64,000 bases of DNA from Noviherbaspirillum aridicola (GCF_019656455.1 NZ_BPMK01000005.1:163784-227783), one strand, 5' to 3'. Shown: positions 45,874-54,869, counted from the stretch's first letter. Notes: generated by a model not told the origin, from the sequence alone. Numbers and translations are program-made.

Positions 45874-48800
45874 ATGGGAAATATTCAGCCAGCCGCGGCC
45901 GCACGGCCGCGCCGGCGTCTGCTGCTTCGCCTGGTCGCGGCCCTGCTGGTCGCAGTGGGCCTGTACGCGCTGTTCGGCTTCCTCATCCTGCCCGCGCTGA
46001 TCAAGTCGCAGGCGCCGAAGCAGATCGAGGCGAAGCTGGGCCGCCCGGCCAGCATCGCCAACGTCGACGTCAATCCGTTCAGGCTCACGCTGGCGGTGCA
46101 GGACTTCAGGCTGATGGAAGCGGACGGCAAGAGCGTGTTTGCCGCGGTCGACGCGCTGCAGGTCGACCTCGCCGCGGAATCGCTGTTCAGGCTCGCGCCG
46201 GTGATCCAGCAGCTGCGCATCGCCGGGCCGAAGCTCAGCGTGGTGCGCGACAAGGCCGGCCGCTACAACTTCGACGACATCCTGGAGCGCCTCGCGCAGG
46301 AACCGAAATCCGAGGAGCGCGCGCGCTTTGCGATCAACAACATCGCGCTCGAGGGCGGACGCATCGACTTCGACGACCGTCCCGCCGGCGCCAGGCATGC
46401 GGTGACCGATGTGCGGATCGGCGTGCCGTTCATCTCCTCGCTGCCGTCGCAGGTGGAAATCTTCGTGCAGCCGATGCTCAGCGCCAGGGTCAACAACACG
46501 CCGCTGCACCTGGAGGGCAAGCTGCGCCCCTTCGCCGAGACCCGCGAGGCGGTGCTGCTGCTGGAGGCGGACGAGCTCGACCTGACGCGCTACCTCGCCT
46601 ACCTGCCGCCCTCGATGCGGCTGCGCATTCCGGGTGGACGGCTCGACCTCAGGATGACGGCGAGCTTCCGGCAGCAGCCCGGCCAGTCGCCGGCGCTGGT
46701 GCTCGACGGCGGCGCCACGGTCAAGGGACTGCAGGTGCTGGAGCCGGACGGCAAGCCGGTGCTGCGCCTGGGCGAACTCGCGCTGACGCTGCGCCAGGCC
46801 AATGTGCTCGGGCCGCGCATCGACATCGCCCGCATCGCCGCCACCGGCCTGCAGGCCGAGGTGACGCGCGGCGCGGACAATGTCTGGAATGTCTCGCGCC
46901 TGCTGCCGGGCCAGCCGTCCCAGCCGCCCCAGCCCGCGACGGCGGCGAAGCCCGCGCGGAAGGAAGCGGACGGCATCGCCAGCGTGAACCTGCAGGAATT
47001 CGCCTTGCGCGACGCCACGCTGCGCTACGTCGATCACTACGGGCCGCAGCGAATCACCGTGGAGCGGCTCGACCTCGGTCTGCGCAGGCTCGCGCTCGAT
47101 CTCGGCAAGCGCAGCCTGCGCGTGGGCGAGGTGGCATCCACCCGGGCCGACCTGCTGGTGCTGCCCAATGTCGCGCAGGCCACGCAGGTCACGCAGGTCA
47201 CGCCGGCAGCAACGCCGGCCGCGAAGGAAGACCGCGCCGCCGGCAAGGCCGACGCCGGAGCGGGCTACCAGTACCTGGTCGATACCATCCGCATCTCAGG
47301 CTGGTCCGCGCGGCTGGAAGACGGCGCCCAGCCGAAGCCGGCGACCACCACCATCGCCCCGCTCGGACTAACGCTCAAGGGACTGTCATCGACGCCCGGG
47401 ACCGCGGCGCGGCTCGAACTCGACGCCGCGGTCAACCGCGGCGGACGCCTGACCGCCGAGGGCGAAATCACGCCCGAGCCGCTGCAGGCCGACCTCGGCC
47501 TGACACTCAAGGACGTCGATCTGCTGCCGCTCCAGCCCTACATCACCCAGCGCGTCAACCTGCGCATGACCCGTGGCAGCCTCAGCGGCAGCGGCCGGCT
47601 GCAGCTGGCGACGGACAAGGATCGCGGCCTCGGCGGCAGCTTCCGCGGCAACCTCGGCATCGGCACCCTGGCCACGGTGGACAAGGCAAGCAACACCGAC
47701 TTCCTGCGCTGGAAATCGCTTTCCATGACCGGGGTCGATCTCCGGCTGCAGCCGCTGTCGGTGGCGGTCGATCAGGTTGCGCTCGACGACTTCTTCGCGC
47801 GCGTCATCATCGACCCGAACGGCCGCATCAATCTGCAGGACGTGATCCGGCCCGAGCCGCAGGCCCAGGCAAGCGCGACGAAAACGCAGGCGGCCGCGCC
47901 TGCACCGGCGGGGGCGGGCAAAACGCCTCCGATCACCGTGCGCAAGCTGACGCTGCAGGGCGGCCGCGTGCGCTTCACCGACAACTTCATCAAGCCCAAC
48001 TACAGCGCCACGCTCGGCCAGTTCGGCGGCAGCGTCACCGGCCTGTCATCCGACCCCGGCAGCAGTGCGGCCGTGGACCTGCGCGGCGAGGTCAACAACG
48101 CGCCGCTGTCGGTCGGCGGGCGCATCAATCCGCTGCGCGGCGACCTCTTCCTCGACCTGAAGGCCAACGTGCGCGGCATGGAACTGGCGCCGCTGTCGCC
48201 CTATTCCGGCCGCTATGTCGGTTATGCGATAGAGAAGGGCAAGCTCTCGTTCGAGGTCGCCTACCGCGTCGAGCAGCGCCAGCTGACCGCGGAGAACCGC
48301 CTGATCCTCGACCAGCTGAGCTTCGGCGAAAAGGTCGACAGCCCGGGCGCGGCCGACCTGCCGGTGCGCTTCGCGGTGGCGCTGCTGGCCGACAGCAACG
48401 GCGTCATCGATGTCAACCTGCCGATCTCGGGTTCCTTCGACGATCCGCAGTTCTCGATCGGCGGCCTGCTCATGCGGGTGCTCGGCAATGTGATCGTGAA
48501 GGCGGCGACACAGCCGTTCCGCCTGCTCGGCGCCGTGTTCGGCGGCGGCGGCAACGAAGAGCTGTCGACGGTCGAATTCGATGCCGGCCGCGCCGCGCTC
48601 AGGCCGGATGCCGAGGCCAAGCTCGGCACCATCGCCAGGGCGCTGGCGGAACGCCCCGCGCTGAAGCTGGAAATCGCCGGCCGCGTCGATCCCGACAGCG
48701 ACCTGCCCGGCCTCAGGCGCGCCGCCGTCGACCGCAAGGTGCGCAGCCTGAAGGCGCGTGATATCGCCGCCGCCGGCGGCAACGCGCCTCGCCTGTCGGC

Positions 48801-49116
48801 GGTGACGGTGACGCCGGAGGAATATCCGGAACTGCTGCGCCGCGTCTATCGGGACGAGACCTTCGACAAGCCGCGCAACCTGCTCGGCCTGCCGAAGCAG
48901 CTGTCGGTGCCGGTGATGGAAAGCCTGATCGCCGGTCATGCCGAGCCCGACCAGGACGACCTGATCGCCCTCGGCAACCAGCGCGCCTCGGCGGTGCGCA
49001 ACTGGCTCACGAACAATGGCCAGGTGTCCGGCGAGCGGATCTACCTGCTGGCGCCGCGCATCGGCCAGCCGGAGGGCGGGCAGGCGAGCGCCAGGGCGGA
49101 ACTGGCTCTGCGATGA
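45874..49116 (+). CDS. DUF748/AsmA-like large envelope protein
   Basis: 1080 aa. One N-terminal membrane helix (about residues 19-40: LLRLVAALLVAVGLYALFGFLILPALI), then a very long periplasmic part made of repeated beta-rich AsmA-like segments (for example NVDVNPFRLTLAVQDFRL, AINNIALEGGRIDFDDR, RKLTLQGGRVRFTDNF). Residues about 905-1075 contain an OmpA-like peptidoglycan-associated pattern (STVEFDAGRAALRPDAEAKL, KLEIAGRVDPDSD, GNQRASAVRNWL). AsmA-like proteins bridge the inner and outer membrane and may carry lipids. It stands alone in its direction between the MFS gene and a frameshifted secreted gene. Confidence 0.87.
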   Translation: MGNIQPAAAARPRRRLLLRLVAALLVAVGLYALFGFLILPALIKSQAPKQIEAKLGRPASIANVDVNPFRLTLAVQDFRLMEADGKSVFAAVDALQVDLAAESLFRLAPVIQQLRIAGPKLSVVRDKAGRYNFDDILERLAQEPKSEERARFAINNIALEGGRIDFDDRPAGARHAVTDVRIGVPFISSLPSQVEIFVQPMLSARVNNTPLHLEGKLRPFAETREAVLLLEADELDLTRYLAYLPPSMRLRIPGGRLDLRMTASFRQQPGQSPALVLDGGATVKGLQVLEPDGKPVLRLGELALTLRQANVLGPRIDIARIAATGLQAEVTRGADNVWNVSRLLPGQPSQPPQPATAAKPARKEADGIASVNLQEFALRDATLRYVDHYGPQRITVERLDLGLRRLALDLGKRSLRVGEVASTRADLLVLPNVAQATQVTQVTPAATPAAKEDRAAGKADAGAGYQYLVDTIRISGWSARLEDGAQPKPATTTIAPLGLTLKGLSSTPGTAARLELDAAVNRGGRLTAEGEITPEPLQADLGLTLKDVDLLPLQPYITQRVNLRMTRGSLSGSGRLQLATDKDRGLGGSFRGNLGIGTLATVDKASNTDFLRWKSLSMTGVDLRLQPLSVAVDQVALDDFFARVIIDPNGRINLQDVIRPEPQAQASATKTQAAAPAPAGAGKTPPITVRKLTLQGGRVRFTDNFIKPNYSATLGQFGGSVTGLSSDPGSSAAVDLRGEVNNAPLSVGGRINPLRGDLFLDLKANVRGMELAPLSPYSGRYVGYAIEKGKLSFEVAYRVEQRQLTAENRLILDQLSFGEKVDSPGAADLPVRFAVALLADSNGVIDVNLPISGSFDDPQFSIGGLLMRVLGNVIVKAATQPFRLLGAVFGGGGNEELSTVEFDAGRAALRPDAEAKLGTIARALAERPALKLEIAGRVDPDSDLPGLRRAAVDRKVRSLKARDIAAAGGNAPRLSAVTVTPEEYPELLRRVYRDETFDKPRNLLGLPKQLSVPVMESLIAGHAEPDQDDLIALGNQRASAVRNWLTNNGQVSGERIYLLAPRIGQPEGGQASARAELALR

Positions 49117-49197
49117 CGACGCACGCAAGCGCTTGTAACTTCCTTTGACGCATTGTCGGTTCGACATGAGCATTTTCCCTTTTTTCCGGAGCATCTC

Positions 49198-49729
49198 ATG
49201 TCGATCTGTCCGCATCGCCTGCTGGCGGGCCTGCTGTCCGCCGCCGCCTTGTCGTCCGCGTTCTGCGCGCCTTCCGTCGAACATGAAGTGGCGGCCCTGT
49301 TCGGATTCGAATACGAGGACATCGCGCCCGGCAGCCCGATCCGGCCCGGCAGCCTCTCCTGCGTGGAACAGGAAACGCGGCCGCTGCAGGCCGGCGGCGC
49401 GGTGCATGCAGGCGGCGTCCGCGCAGTGCGGCGGCCGCGCGGTCGAACTGCTCAAGCGCCGCGTCGCGGAACCGGCCGGCGGCGCCCGCCGCTGGCGCAT
49501 CGAGGACGTGCTGCTGCTCCCCGCCCTGTCCGCCGGCGGGTCGCGCTACCTGGCGCGGCCGGGGGAGTGCGTGCTGAAGGATGCCGCCGGCGCATCCTTC
49601 GTCGCGCTGCTGCGCCGGCGCGGCGGCCGCGCCCCGGGCGTGGACGAACTGTGGACTTACGATCTCGACCAGGGAAAGATGCAGCGCCAGCCCGGCGCCA
49701 TGCTCGAATGCAAGGATCCGCAGGATTAG
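49198..49729 (+). pseudogene. secreted protein gene with a frameshift
   Basis: From the ATG at 49198 the frame gives a signal peptide (HRLLAGLLSAAALSSAFCA) and a good GC3 codon pattern up to about 49400. From about 49425 the good pattern is in the next frame and continues (GGRAVELLKRRVAEPAGG, ARRWRIEDVLLLPALSAGG, DELWTYDLDQGKM) to the TAG at 49727-49729. The total of 532 bp is 3 x 177 + 1, so one extra base would explain it. The composite protein would be about 176 aa with a Sec signal and Cys residues, family unknown. A sequencing error, a real pseudogene or programmed frameshifting cannot be separated here. Confidence 0.6.
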
Positions 49730-49811
49730 AAGGACGGCAAGACTTCTTTTGCGGCAAGCAGCGGTGCCACGCAGCGGCTACAATCTCGCGTTACGCCTGA
49801 GGAGCTGCAGA

Positions 49812-50378
49812 ATGAACGACGATTTTACCGAGAAGGACTGGCAACGCCTGTTGCGCCACCTGGGAGAAGATCCCGAGCGCCAGGGCCTGCGCGACACGCC
49901 CGCGCGCGTCGAAAAGGCATGGCGCCACTGGACTTCCGGTTATGGCAAGGACCCGGCCGAGATCCTCAAGGTCTTCGAGGACGGCGCGGAAAAATACAAC
50001 GAGCTGATCGTGGTGCGCGGCATCCCGGTCTACAGCCATTGCGAGCATCACCTGGCGCCGTTCTTCGGCACCGCGACCGTCGGCTACACGCCCAACGGCC
50101 GTATCGTCGGCCTGTCCAAGCTGACTCGCCTGGTCGACTGTTTCGCCAAGCGGCTGCAGGTGCAGGAACGGCTGACGATACAGGTCGCCGAAGCATTGAT
50201 GGAGCATGTGCAGCCGCTGTCGGTGGGCGTGGTCATTCACTGCCGCCACATGTGCATGGAAAGCCGCGGCATCCAGACCCCCGGCGAGGAAACCGTGACC
50301 TCGGCGCTGCTGGGGGAAATGCGCACCAATCTCGGCCTGCGGACCGAGTTCCTGTCCCTCGCGCGCGAAAAGCCCTGA
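49812..50378 (+). CDS. folE: GTP cyclohydrolase I
   Basis: 188 aa from the ATG at 49812; GGAG 7 nt upstream. Zinc ligands Cys77 and His80 (YSHCEHHLAPF) and Cys148 (HCRHMCMESRG) are all present, as are GYTPNGRIVGLSKLTRLVDCFAKRLQVQERLT and MRTNLGL. It converts GTP to dihydroneopterin triphosphate, the first step of folate synthesis. It is a single-gene unit; a hairpin at 50456-50479 lies between it and the convergent flavoprotein. Confidence 0.96.
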   Translation: MNDDFTEKDWQRLLRHLGEDPERQGLRDTPARVEKAWRHWTSGYGKDPAEILKVFEDGAEKYNELIVVRGIPVYSHCEHHLAPFFGTATVGYTPNGRIVGLSKLTRLVDCFAKRLQVQERLTIQVAEALMEHVQPLSVGVVIHCRHMCMESRGIQTPGEETVTSALLGEMRTNLGLRTEFLSLAREKP

Positions 50379-50455
50379 GCGAAGGAAACCGTGCGGGCCG
50401 GCGTGCCCGCGCGGCCGCACCCGGGCGCCCCCCGAATCCGTTTTCCCGTCATCGC

Positions 50456-50479
50456 GATGCAGGCACGCATGCCTGCATC
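50456..50479. terminator. hairpin between convergent folE and flavoprotein genes
   Basis: GATGCAGGCA, CGCA loop, TGCCTGCATC: perfect 10-bp stem, no U-run on either strand. Possibly a bidirectional terminator or a repeat element. Confidence 0.35.
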
Positions 50480-50498
50480 ATCCGCCTCGCACCCGCGC

Positions 50499-51785
50499 TC
50501 AGTGCAGCCGTACCGGCGGCGTCACCTTGTCCCCGATCCAGTGCGCCAGCGTCTGCACCGCCATGCGGGCGAAGCCATGCAGCGCCAGCACGTGCTTGCG
50601 GTACATCAGCCGATACAGCACACGCGCCATCCACCCGCCCACCAGCACCTCGCGTCCGGTCGCCGCGGCGAGCGAGCCGACCGCGGCAAACGGGCCGAGC
50701 GACACCAGCGAGCCGTAGTCGCGGTAGCGGAAATGCGGCAGTTCGCCCGGCCGCTCGCGCGCGAGCAGATCGGCCAGGAACATCGCCTGCTGGTGCGCGA
50801 CCTGCGCGCGCGGCGGCAGGGCCGCGCCCTTGACCGGGCAGACATGGCTGGAGCAGTCGCCGAGCGCGAATATGCGCGGATCGTCTATCGTCTGCAGGCT
50901 CGGCGTCACCACCACCTGTCTGATCCGGTTCAGGCTCAGTCCGAGCCGGACGCAGATCCGCGGCGCTTCCACGCCCGCCGCCCATAGCGTGATGTCGGAG
51001 GGATAGCAGTTGCCGTCGCTGTCGTGCACCGCGTCGGCCTCGACCCGCGCCACGCTCGAACCGGTGCAGACTTCCACGCCGAGCGAGCGCAGATGGCGCG
51101 CGGCGCGGCGCGACAGGCGCGGATTCAGTTGCGGCAGCAGGCGGTCGCCGCGTTCCACCAGCCGCACCCGCACGTCGCTGTCGGGATCGAGGCTGTGCAC
51201 CCGGTAGCGCGCGAGTTCGCGCACCGCGTGGCTGAGCTCGGCCGCCAGTTCGACCCCGGTGGCGCCGCCGCCGATGATGACGATGTTGACCGCGGTATAG
51301 GCCGGCCGGCTGCTCGCCTGCATGCAGGCGGCGATGAAGCGCTGGCGGAAACGCTCCGCATCCTGCACGTGATCGAGCGTGAGCGCATGGTCGGCCGCGC
51401 CGGCGGTGCCGTAGAAATTGGTCACCGCGCCGAAGGCGAGCACCAGCCGGTCGTAGGGGATGGCGCGCGCCGGCTGCATCTCGCTGCCGTCGGCGGCGCG
51501 ACGCGGCCCGACCTGAAGCACAGCCCGCGCGCGGTCCACGCCTTCCACCTCGCCGCAGACGAAATGAAAGCCGTGCTCGGCCGCCTGCGCCGAGTAGTCG
51601 ATCTGGTGCGCCTGCGGGTCGAGCTTGCCCGATGCGACCGTGTGCAGCAGCGGCTTCCAGAAATGCGCCGGCGAGCGGTCGACCAGGATGATGCGCGCGC
51701 GGCCGCTCTTGCCGAGCGTGTCGCCGAGCCGCGTGGCCAGTTCCAGTCCGCCCGCGCCGCCCCCTGCAATCACGATAGTCTGCAT
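50499..51785 (-). CDS. NDH-2-like NAD(P)/FAD-dependent oxidoreductase
   Basis: 428 aa from the ATG at 51785. FAD-binding GxGxxG as GGGAGGLELA (residues 8-17), a second Rossmann motif VIIGGGATGVELAAEL for NAD(P)H, and LGDCSSH (the ATG-type FAD motif). The C terminus (GSLVSLGPFAAVGSL, then YRLMYRKHVLALHG) looks membrane-associated, as in type II NADH dehydrogenases. It probably feeds electrons from NADH to quinones without pumping protons. A separate ndh elsewhere in the genome is possible. It lies 49 bp downstream of the HAD gene on the same strand. Confidence 0.87.
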   Translation of the reverse strand: MQTIVIAGGGAGGLELATRLGDTLGKSGRARIILVDRSPAHFWKPLLHTVASGKLDPQAHQIDYSAQAAEHGFHFVCGEVEGVDRARAVLQVGPRRAADGSEMQPARAIPYDRLVLAFGAVTNFYGTAGAADHALTLDHVQDAERFRQRFIAACMQASSRPAYTAVNIVIIGGGATGVELAAELSHAVRELARYRVHSLDPDSDVRVRLVERGDRLLPQLNPRLSRRAARHLRSLGVEVCTGSSVARVEADAVHDSDGNCYPSDITLWAAGVEAPRICVRLGLSLNRIRQVVVTPSLQTIDDPRIFALGDCSSHVCPVKGAALPPRAQVAHQQAMFLADLLARERPGELPHFRYRDYGSLVSLGPFAAVGSLAAATGREVLVGGWMARVLYRLMYRKHVLALHGFARMAVQTLAHWIGDKVTPPVRLH

Positions 51786-51834
51786 GATGGGTCTCCTTCG
51801 GTTGGCGCGCATGCACCGCATGCGCCGGACGGTG

Positions 51835-52611
51835 TCAGGCGCTCGCCTGCCAGCGCAGCGGTCTGCGCAGCACCGGCCGCTGGGCGAGCTGCCCGTGCTT
51901 GAGCGAGCGCAGCGTCGAAAAGCTGACGAAGCGGCCGGATTCCTTGCCCGCGCGCTTGCCGATCAGGTCCCGCAATTCCTGCAGGCGGGGGCACCAGAGG
52001 TCGGCGCCGGAAATGCGCGCCACGTCGCGCTCATACGGTGTCGCGGCCATGGTCCAGATCCCGGCCCGCTGCGCCGCGCTCAGTCCCGGGACCGCGGCGT
52101 CGATCGCGGCGCAGTGTTCCGCTTCCGCGCCGAGCGTGCGCATGGCGAGATGATGCGGCCCGTTGTCGCCGGCGTCGGCGAAGCGCGCGCCGCTGATCAC
52201 CACGGCGAAGGTATTGTTCACATCGTTGCCGAAGGCGTGCTGCAGCATTGCGCTGGCGGCATGGGCCGGCATGTCGGTGACGATCGCCAGTTTGCAGCCG
52301 TGCGCGAGCGCCTCATCCATCAGCGCGGCGCAGCCCGGGTGGCGTGCGGCCGGCCGTGCCTGCAGCTGCAGCCGGACATGCCGTTCCGCGGCTTCCTGCA
52401 GTGCCCGTGCGCGCGCCGCGGGCAGGGCCGGGAACAGCGCGGACAGCGCGCGGCTGGCGCCGTGCATGCGGGCCGCATCCCGGTACTGGGCGAGGGTCCA
52501 GCGCTGGGTAAGTCCGCATTCGCCCAGGGCCGCGTTGCAGGCCGCGAGGTGGATCTCCTCGGTTTCGAATATCACGCCGTCCAGCGCGAGGATGAGTGCT
52601 TCGATTGCCAT
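51835..52611 (-). CDS. CbbY-like HAD-superfamily protein lacking the catalytic nucleophile
   Basis: 258 aa from the ATG at 52611. The overall layout is a beta-phosphoglucomutase/CbbY-type HAD protein (HAD-IA): motif I region ALILALDGVIFETEE, a helical cap (residues about 20-90), and motif II LAIVTDMPAHAAS. In active relatives motif I is DxDG(T/V), with the first Asp as nucleophile; here the position is Ala9 (L8-A9-L10-D11-G12), so the nucleophile is missing while Asp11 remains. Motifs III and IV are also weak, so phosphatase activity is unlikely. It is divergent from the CbbR-like regulator and upstream of the flavoprotein. Confidence 0.75.
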   Translation of the reverse strand: MAIEALILALDGVIFETEEIHLAACNAALGECGLTQRWTLAQYRDAARMHGASRALSALFPALPAARARALQEAAERHVRLQLQARPAARHPGCAALMDEALAHGCKLAIVTDMPAHAASAMLQHAFGNDVNNTFAVVISGARFADAGDNGPHHLAMRTLGAEAEHCAAIDAAVPGLSAAQRAGIWTMAATPYERDVARISGADLWCPRLQELRDLIGKRAGKESGRFVSFSTLRSLKHGQLAQRPVLRRPLRWQASA

Positions 52612-52712
52612 GATGTGCCGTCTCCGATCTTGAATTTCTGCCGCGGCCGGCTCGCCCGGGCCGCTAGTTGACGTTAATATAAGCGCCGTGAATTCAAAAG
52701 AAAAATTAATTT

Positions 52713-52729
52713 TTATAGTCAATTGATAA
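52713..52729. promoter_or_regulatory. LysR-type box upstream of the CbbR-like gene
   Basis: TTAT-N9-ATAA with an internal T-N11-A, ending just before the ribosome site of the LysR gene in the 128-bp divergent gap (52612-52739). The gap is AT-rich for this window. Confidence 0.35.
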
Positions 52730-52739
52730 GGAGTTGCTT

Positions 52740-53702
52740 ATGCATCCGGCGAGCTTCAGGCAGCTCGAAGCCTTGCTGCTGGTGGCCCGGCACGAAAGCG
52801 TGTCGCGCGCGGCGGAGGCCATGCACGTGACGCAGCCGGCGGTATCGCTGCAGCTGAAGATGCTGGAGGAGGCCGCCGGCACGCCGCTCACGCGCAAGGT
52901 CGGACGCGGCGTGCAGCTGACCGCCGCCGGCGAGGTGATGGCGGAATTCGCCGAACGCATCCTGCGCCTGTGGGACGAGGCCAACGATGAACTCGCCGCG
53001 CTCAAGGGGGTGATCTCCGGCACGCTGCGCATCGGCGCCATCACCACCGCCGAGTACCTGCTGCCGCCGATGCTGGTGCGCTTCACCAGCGAGCGGCCGG
53101 ACGTGCGGATCAAGCTGCAGGTCGGCAACCGCAACGACATCATCAACATGCTCACCAAGCACGAGATCGATCTGGCCATCATGGGCACGCCGCCGCGCGA
53201 GCTGCGCACCAACGCGGCGGTGTTCGCCAGGCATCCGATGGCCTTCGTCGCCAGCCCCGGCCATCCGCTGATGGCGCGCCGCCAGGTCACGCTCGACGAC
53301 GTGCTCGACGCCAATCTGCTGGTGCGGGAGCGCGGGTCGGGCACGCGCACCGCGGTCGAAAAGATCTGCAAGGAGGCGGGGAAAAGCCTGCGCATCGGCT
53401 CCGAGCTGTCGAGCAACGAAGCCATCAAGCGCATGGCGGTCGCCGGCCTCGGCGTCGCCTTCCTGTCGGGCTACGCCTGCACGCTCGAGATCGAGGCGGG
53501 CCTGGTCGGCCTGCTGCCGATGCCGGGCAATCCGGTCGAGGCCGACTGGTACGTGATGCACCTCACGGACAAACCCATCCCCACGGTCGCCGCCGCTTTC
53601 CAGGATTTCGTGATCGAGAACGGGCAGGAGGCGGCGCTGCAGCTGCTCGAACCCTTCTATCGTTCCGGCGGCAGGAGCAGGCGGACGCGCAAGACCGGCT
53701 AG
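52740..53702 (+). CDS. LysR-family regulator, CbbR-like
   Basis: 320 aa from the ATG at 52740, with AAGGAG 6 nt upstream; a TTG at 52734 is less likely. N-terminal HTH: FRQLEALLLVARHESVSRAAEAMHVTQPAVSLQLKMLEE. The ligand domain (about 90-300) has the CbbR/CysB-like pattern LRIGAITTAEYLLPPMLVRF and ERGSGTRTAVE. CbbR proteins activate Calvin-cycle operons in autotrophs, but no RuBisCO gene is in the window. It is divergent from the HAD gene and probably controls that gene and the flavoprotein. Confidence 0.88.
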   Translation: MHPASFRQLEALLLVARHESVSRAAEAMHVTQPAVSLQLKMLEEAAGTPLTRKVGRGVQLTAAGEVMAEFAERILRLWDEANDELAALKGVISGTLRIGAITTAEYLLPPMLVRFTSERPDVRIKLQVGNRNDIINMLTKHEIDLAIMGTPPRELRTNAAVFARHPMAFVASPGHPLMARRQVTLDDVLDANLLVRERGSGTRTAVEKICKEAGKSLRIGSELSSNEAIKRMAVAGLGVAFLSGYACTLEIEAGLVGLLPMPGNPVEADWYVMHLTDKPIPTVAAAFQDFVIENGQEAALQLLEPFYRSGGRSRRTRKTG

Positions 53703-53831
53703 AAGGTTTCCTGGGCTCAGTTCTGCACTGCAGTCCTGCCGACGTGGCGTCGGCCGGCGCGCATTTCCCGTGCTGCCTGCAGGGCTTTTTCATTGGGAGA
53801 GAAGGCGTTGCACATCGTGCGCGCCGGCCTC

Positions 53832-53874
53832 GCAAAACGCAAAACTTCGCCTTACTGGTTTTGCTATGCAAAAC
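53832..53874. promoter_or_regulatory. GCAAAAC operator candidate upstream of the liv-ADH operon
   Basis: GCAAAAC occurs in tandem at 53832-53838 and 53839-53845, and again at 53868-53874 as the right arm of a perfect inverted repeat GTTTTGC-TAT-GCAAAAC (53858-53874). The palindrome ends 15 bp before the TTGACA -35 box. This position fits an activator. Confidence 0.45.
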
Positions 53875-53889
53875 AAAGTTCCAAATTCG

Positions 53890-53919
53890 TTGACACCCGC
53901 ATTCGCTATCGGTTAGCTT
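53890..53919 (+). promoter_or_regulatory. promoter candidate for livH
   Basis: Consensus TTGACA (53890-53895), 18-bp spacer, weak TAGCTT (53914-53919). A perfect -35 with a poor -10 fits regulated expression. Confidence 0.35.
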
Positions 53920-54003
53920 TCTCGCAAGCCGTATGCGGATTACGGAACAAGAACAACGCCGGGCGCTTTCAGCACCGCGCGGGTGACAACCTGGAGACAA
54001 ACC

Positions 54004-54867
54004 TTGGAGCTCATACTTCAGCAATTCCTCAATGGACTGACGCTGGGGGGCGTGTACAGCCTCGTCGCGCTCGGTCTGACGCTGGTCTACGGCATTCTGC
54101 ACGTACCCAATTTCGCCCACGGCGCCTTCTACATGGCGGGCGCCTTCGTCGCTTTCTCCCTGATGGGCAAGCTCGGCCTGAACTACTGGCTGGCGATGGC
54201 CGGTGCGGCCGCCGCGGTGGCTTTGCTCGCGGTGCTGGCCGACCGGCTGGTATTCCATCCGCTGCGCAATTCACCCGGCCTGCATCACATGATCGCCGCC
54301 ATCGGCGTCCTGCTGTTCCTGGAGTCGGGCGCGCAGGCGATCTGGGGCGCCGACTTCCACCGCATGCAGACGCCGTACTCGGGCATCCTTGAATTCGGCG
54401 GACTGATCATGCCGCAGCAGCGGCTGCTGATCGTGATCGCGGCCTTCGCGCTGATGATCCTGCTGCACCTGTTCCTGAAGAAGACGACGACCGGCGCCAC
54501 CATCATCGCGATGGCGCAGAACCGCGACGGCGCCGCGCTCGTCGGCATCGACCCGAACCGGGTGGCGATGATGACCTTCGCGATCTCGGGCGTGCTGGCC
54601 GCGGTCGCCGCCACCCTGTATGCGCCGATCAACCTGGTGTACCCGGCGATGGGCCACCTGGTCATCACCAAGGCCTTCGTGATCATCGTGCTCGGCGGCA
54701 TGGGCAGCGTGCCCGGCGCCATCGTCGGCGGCCTCATCATCGGCTTCGCCGAGGCCTTCGGCGGCTTCTACCTGTCGACCGACTACAAGGACATCATCGC
54801 CTTCGCGCTGCTGGTGGTCATCCTCTCCATCCGTCCGCAAGGTCTGTTCAGCAAAGGAGTGCGGTAA
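54004..54867 (+). CDS. livH: branched-chain amino-acid-type ABC permease, LivH-like
   Basis: 287 aa from the TTG at 54004, which has GGAG 8 nt upstream and gives the usual (M)ELILQQFLNGLTLGGVYSLVALGL start; an upstream GTG at 53983 has no ribosome site. Eight or so membrane helices, with the IVLGGMGSVPGAIVGGLIIG cytoplasmic-loop motif and the conserved NRDGAALVGID block that contacts the ATPase. It is one of the two permeases of a HAAT-family transporter. First gene of a long operon. Confidence 0.92.
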   Translation: MELILQQFLNGLTLGGVYSLVALGLTLVYGILHVPNFAHGAFYMAGAFVAFSLMGKLGLNYWLAMAGAAAAVALLAVLADRLVFHPLRNSPGLHHMIAAIGVLLFLESGAQAIWGADFHRMQTPYSGILEFGGLIMPQQRLLIVIAAFALMILLHLFLKKTTTGATIIAMAQNRDGAALVGIDPNRVAMMTFAISGVLAAVAATLYAPINLVYPAMGHLVITKAFVIIVLGGMGSVPGAIVGGLIIGFAEAFGGFYLSTDYKDIIAFALLVVILSIRPQGLFSKGVR

Positions 54868-54869
54868 GC

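Larger units (their letters stand above)
53703..54003. other. 301-bp region upstream of livH
   Basis: No gene seen. It contains the GCAAAAC repeat/palindrome (53832-53874) and a TTGACA -35 at 53890-53895. The left part has short hairpins of doubtful value. Confidence 0.5.

Noticed and set aside
49153-49800. Single 215-codon frame over the secreted protein gene
   Set aside because: After about 49415 its translation becomes Arg/Pro/Ala-rich and loses the GC3 pattern, while the good pattern moves to the next frame.
52740-53702. Calvin-cycle locus suggested by CbbR- and CbbY-like genes
   Set aside because: No RuBisCO, phosphoribulokinase or other cbb gene is in the window, and the CbbY-like protein lacks its nucleophile.
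53983-54003. GTG start for livH at 53983
   Set aside because: No ribosome site; the TTG at 54004 has GGAG and matches the family N terminus.
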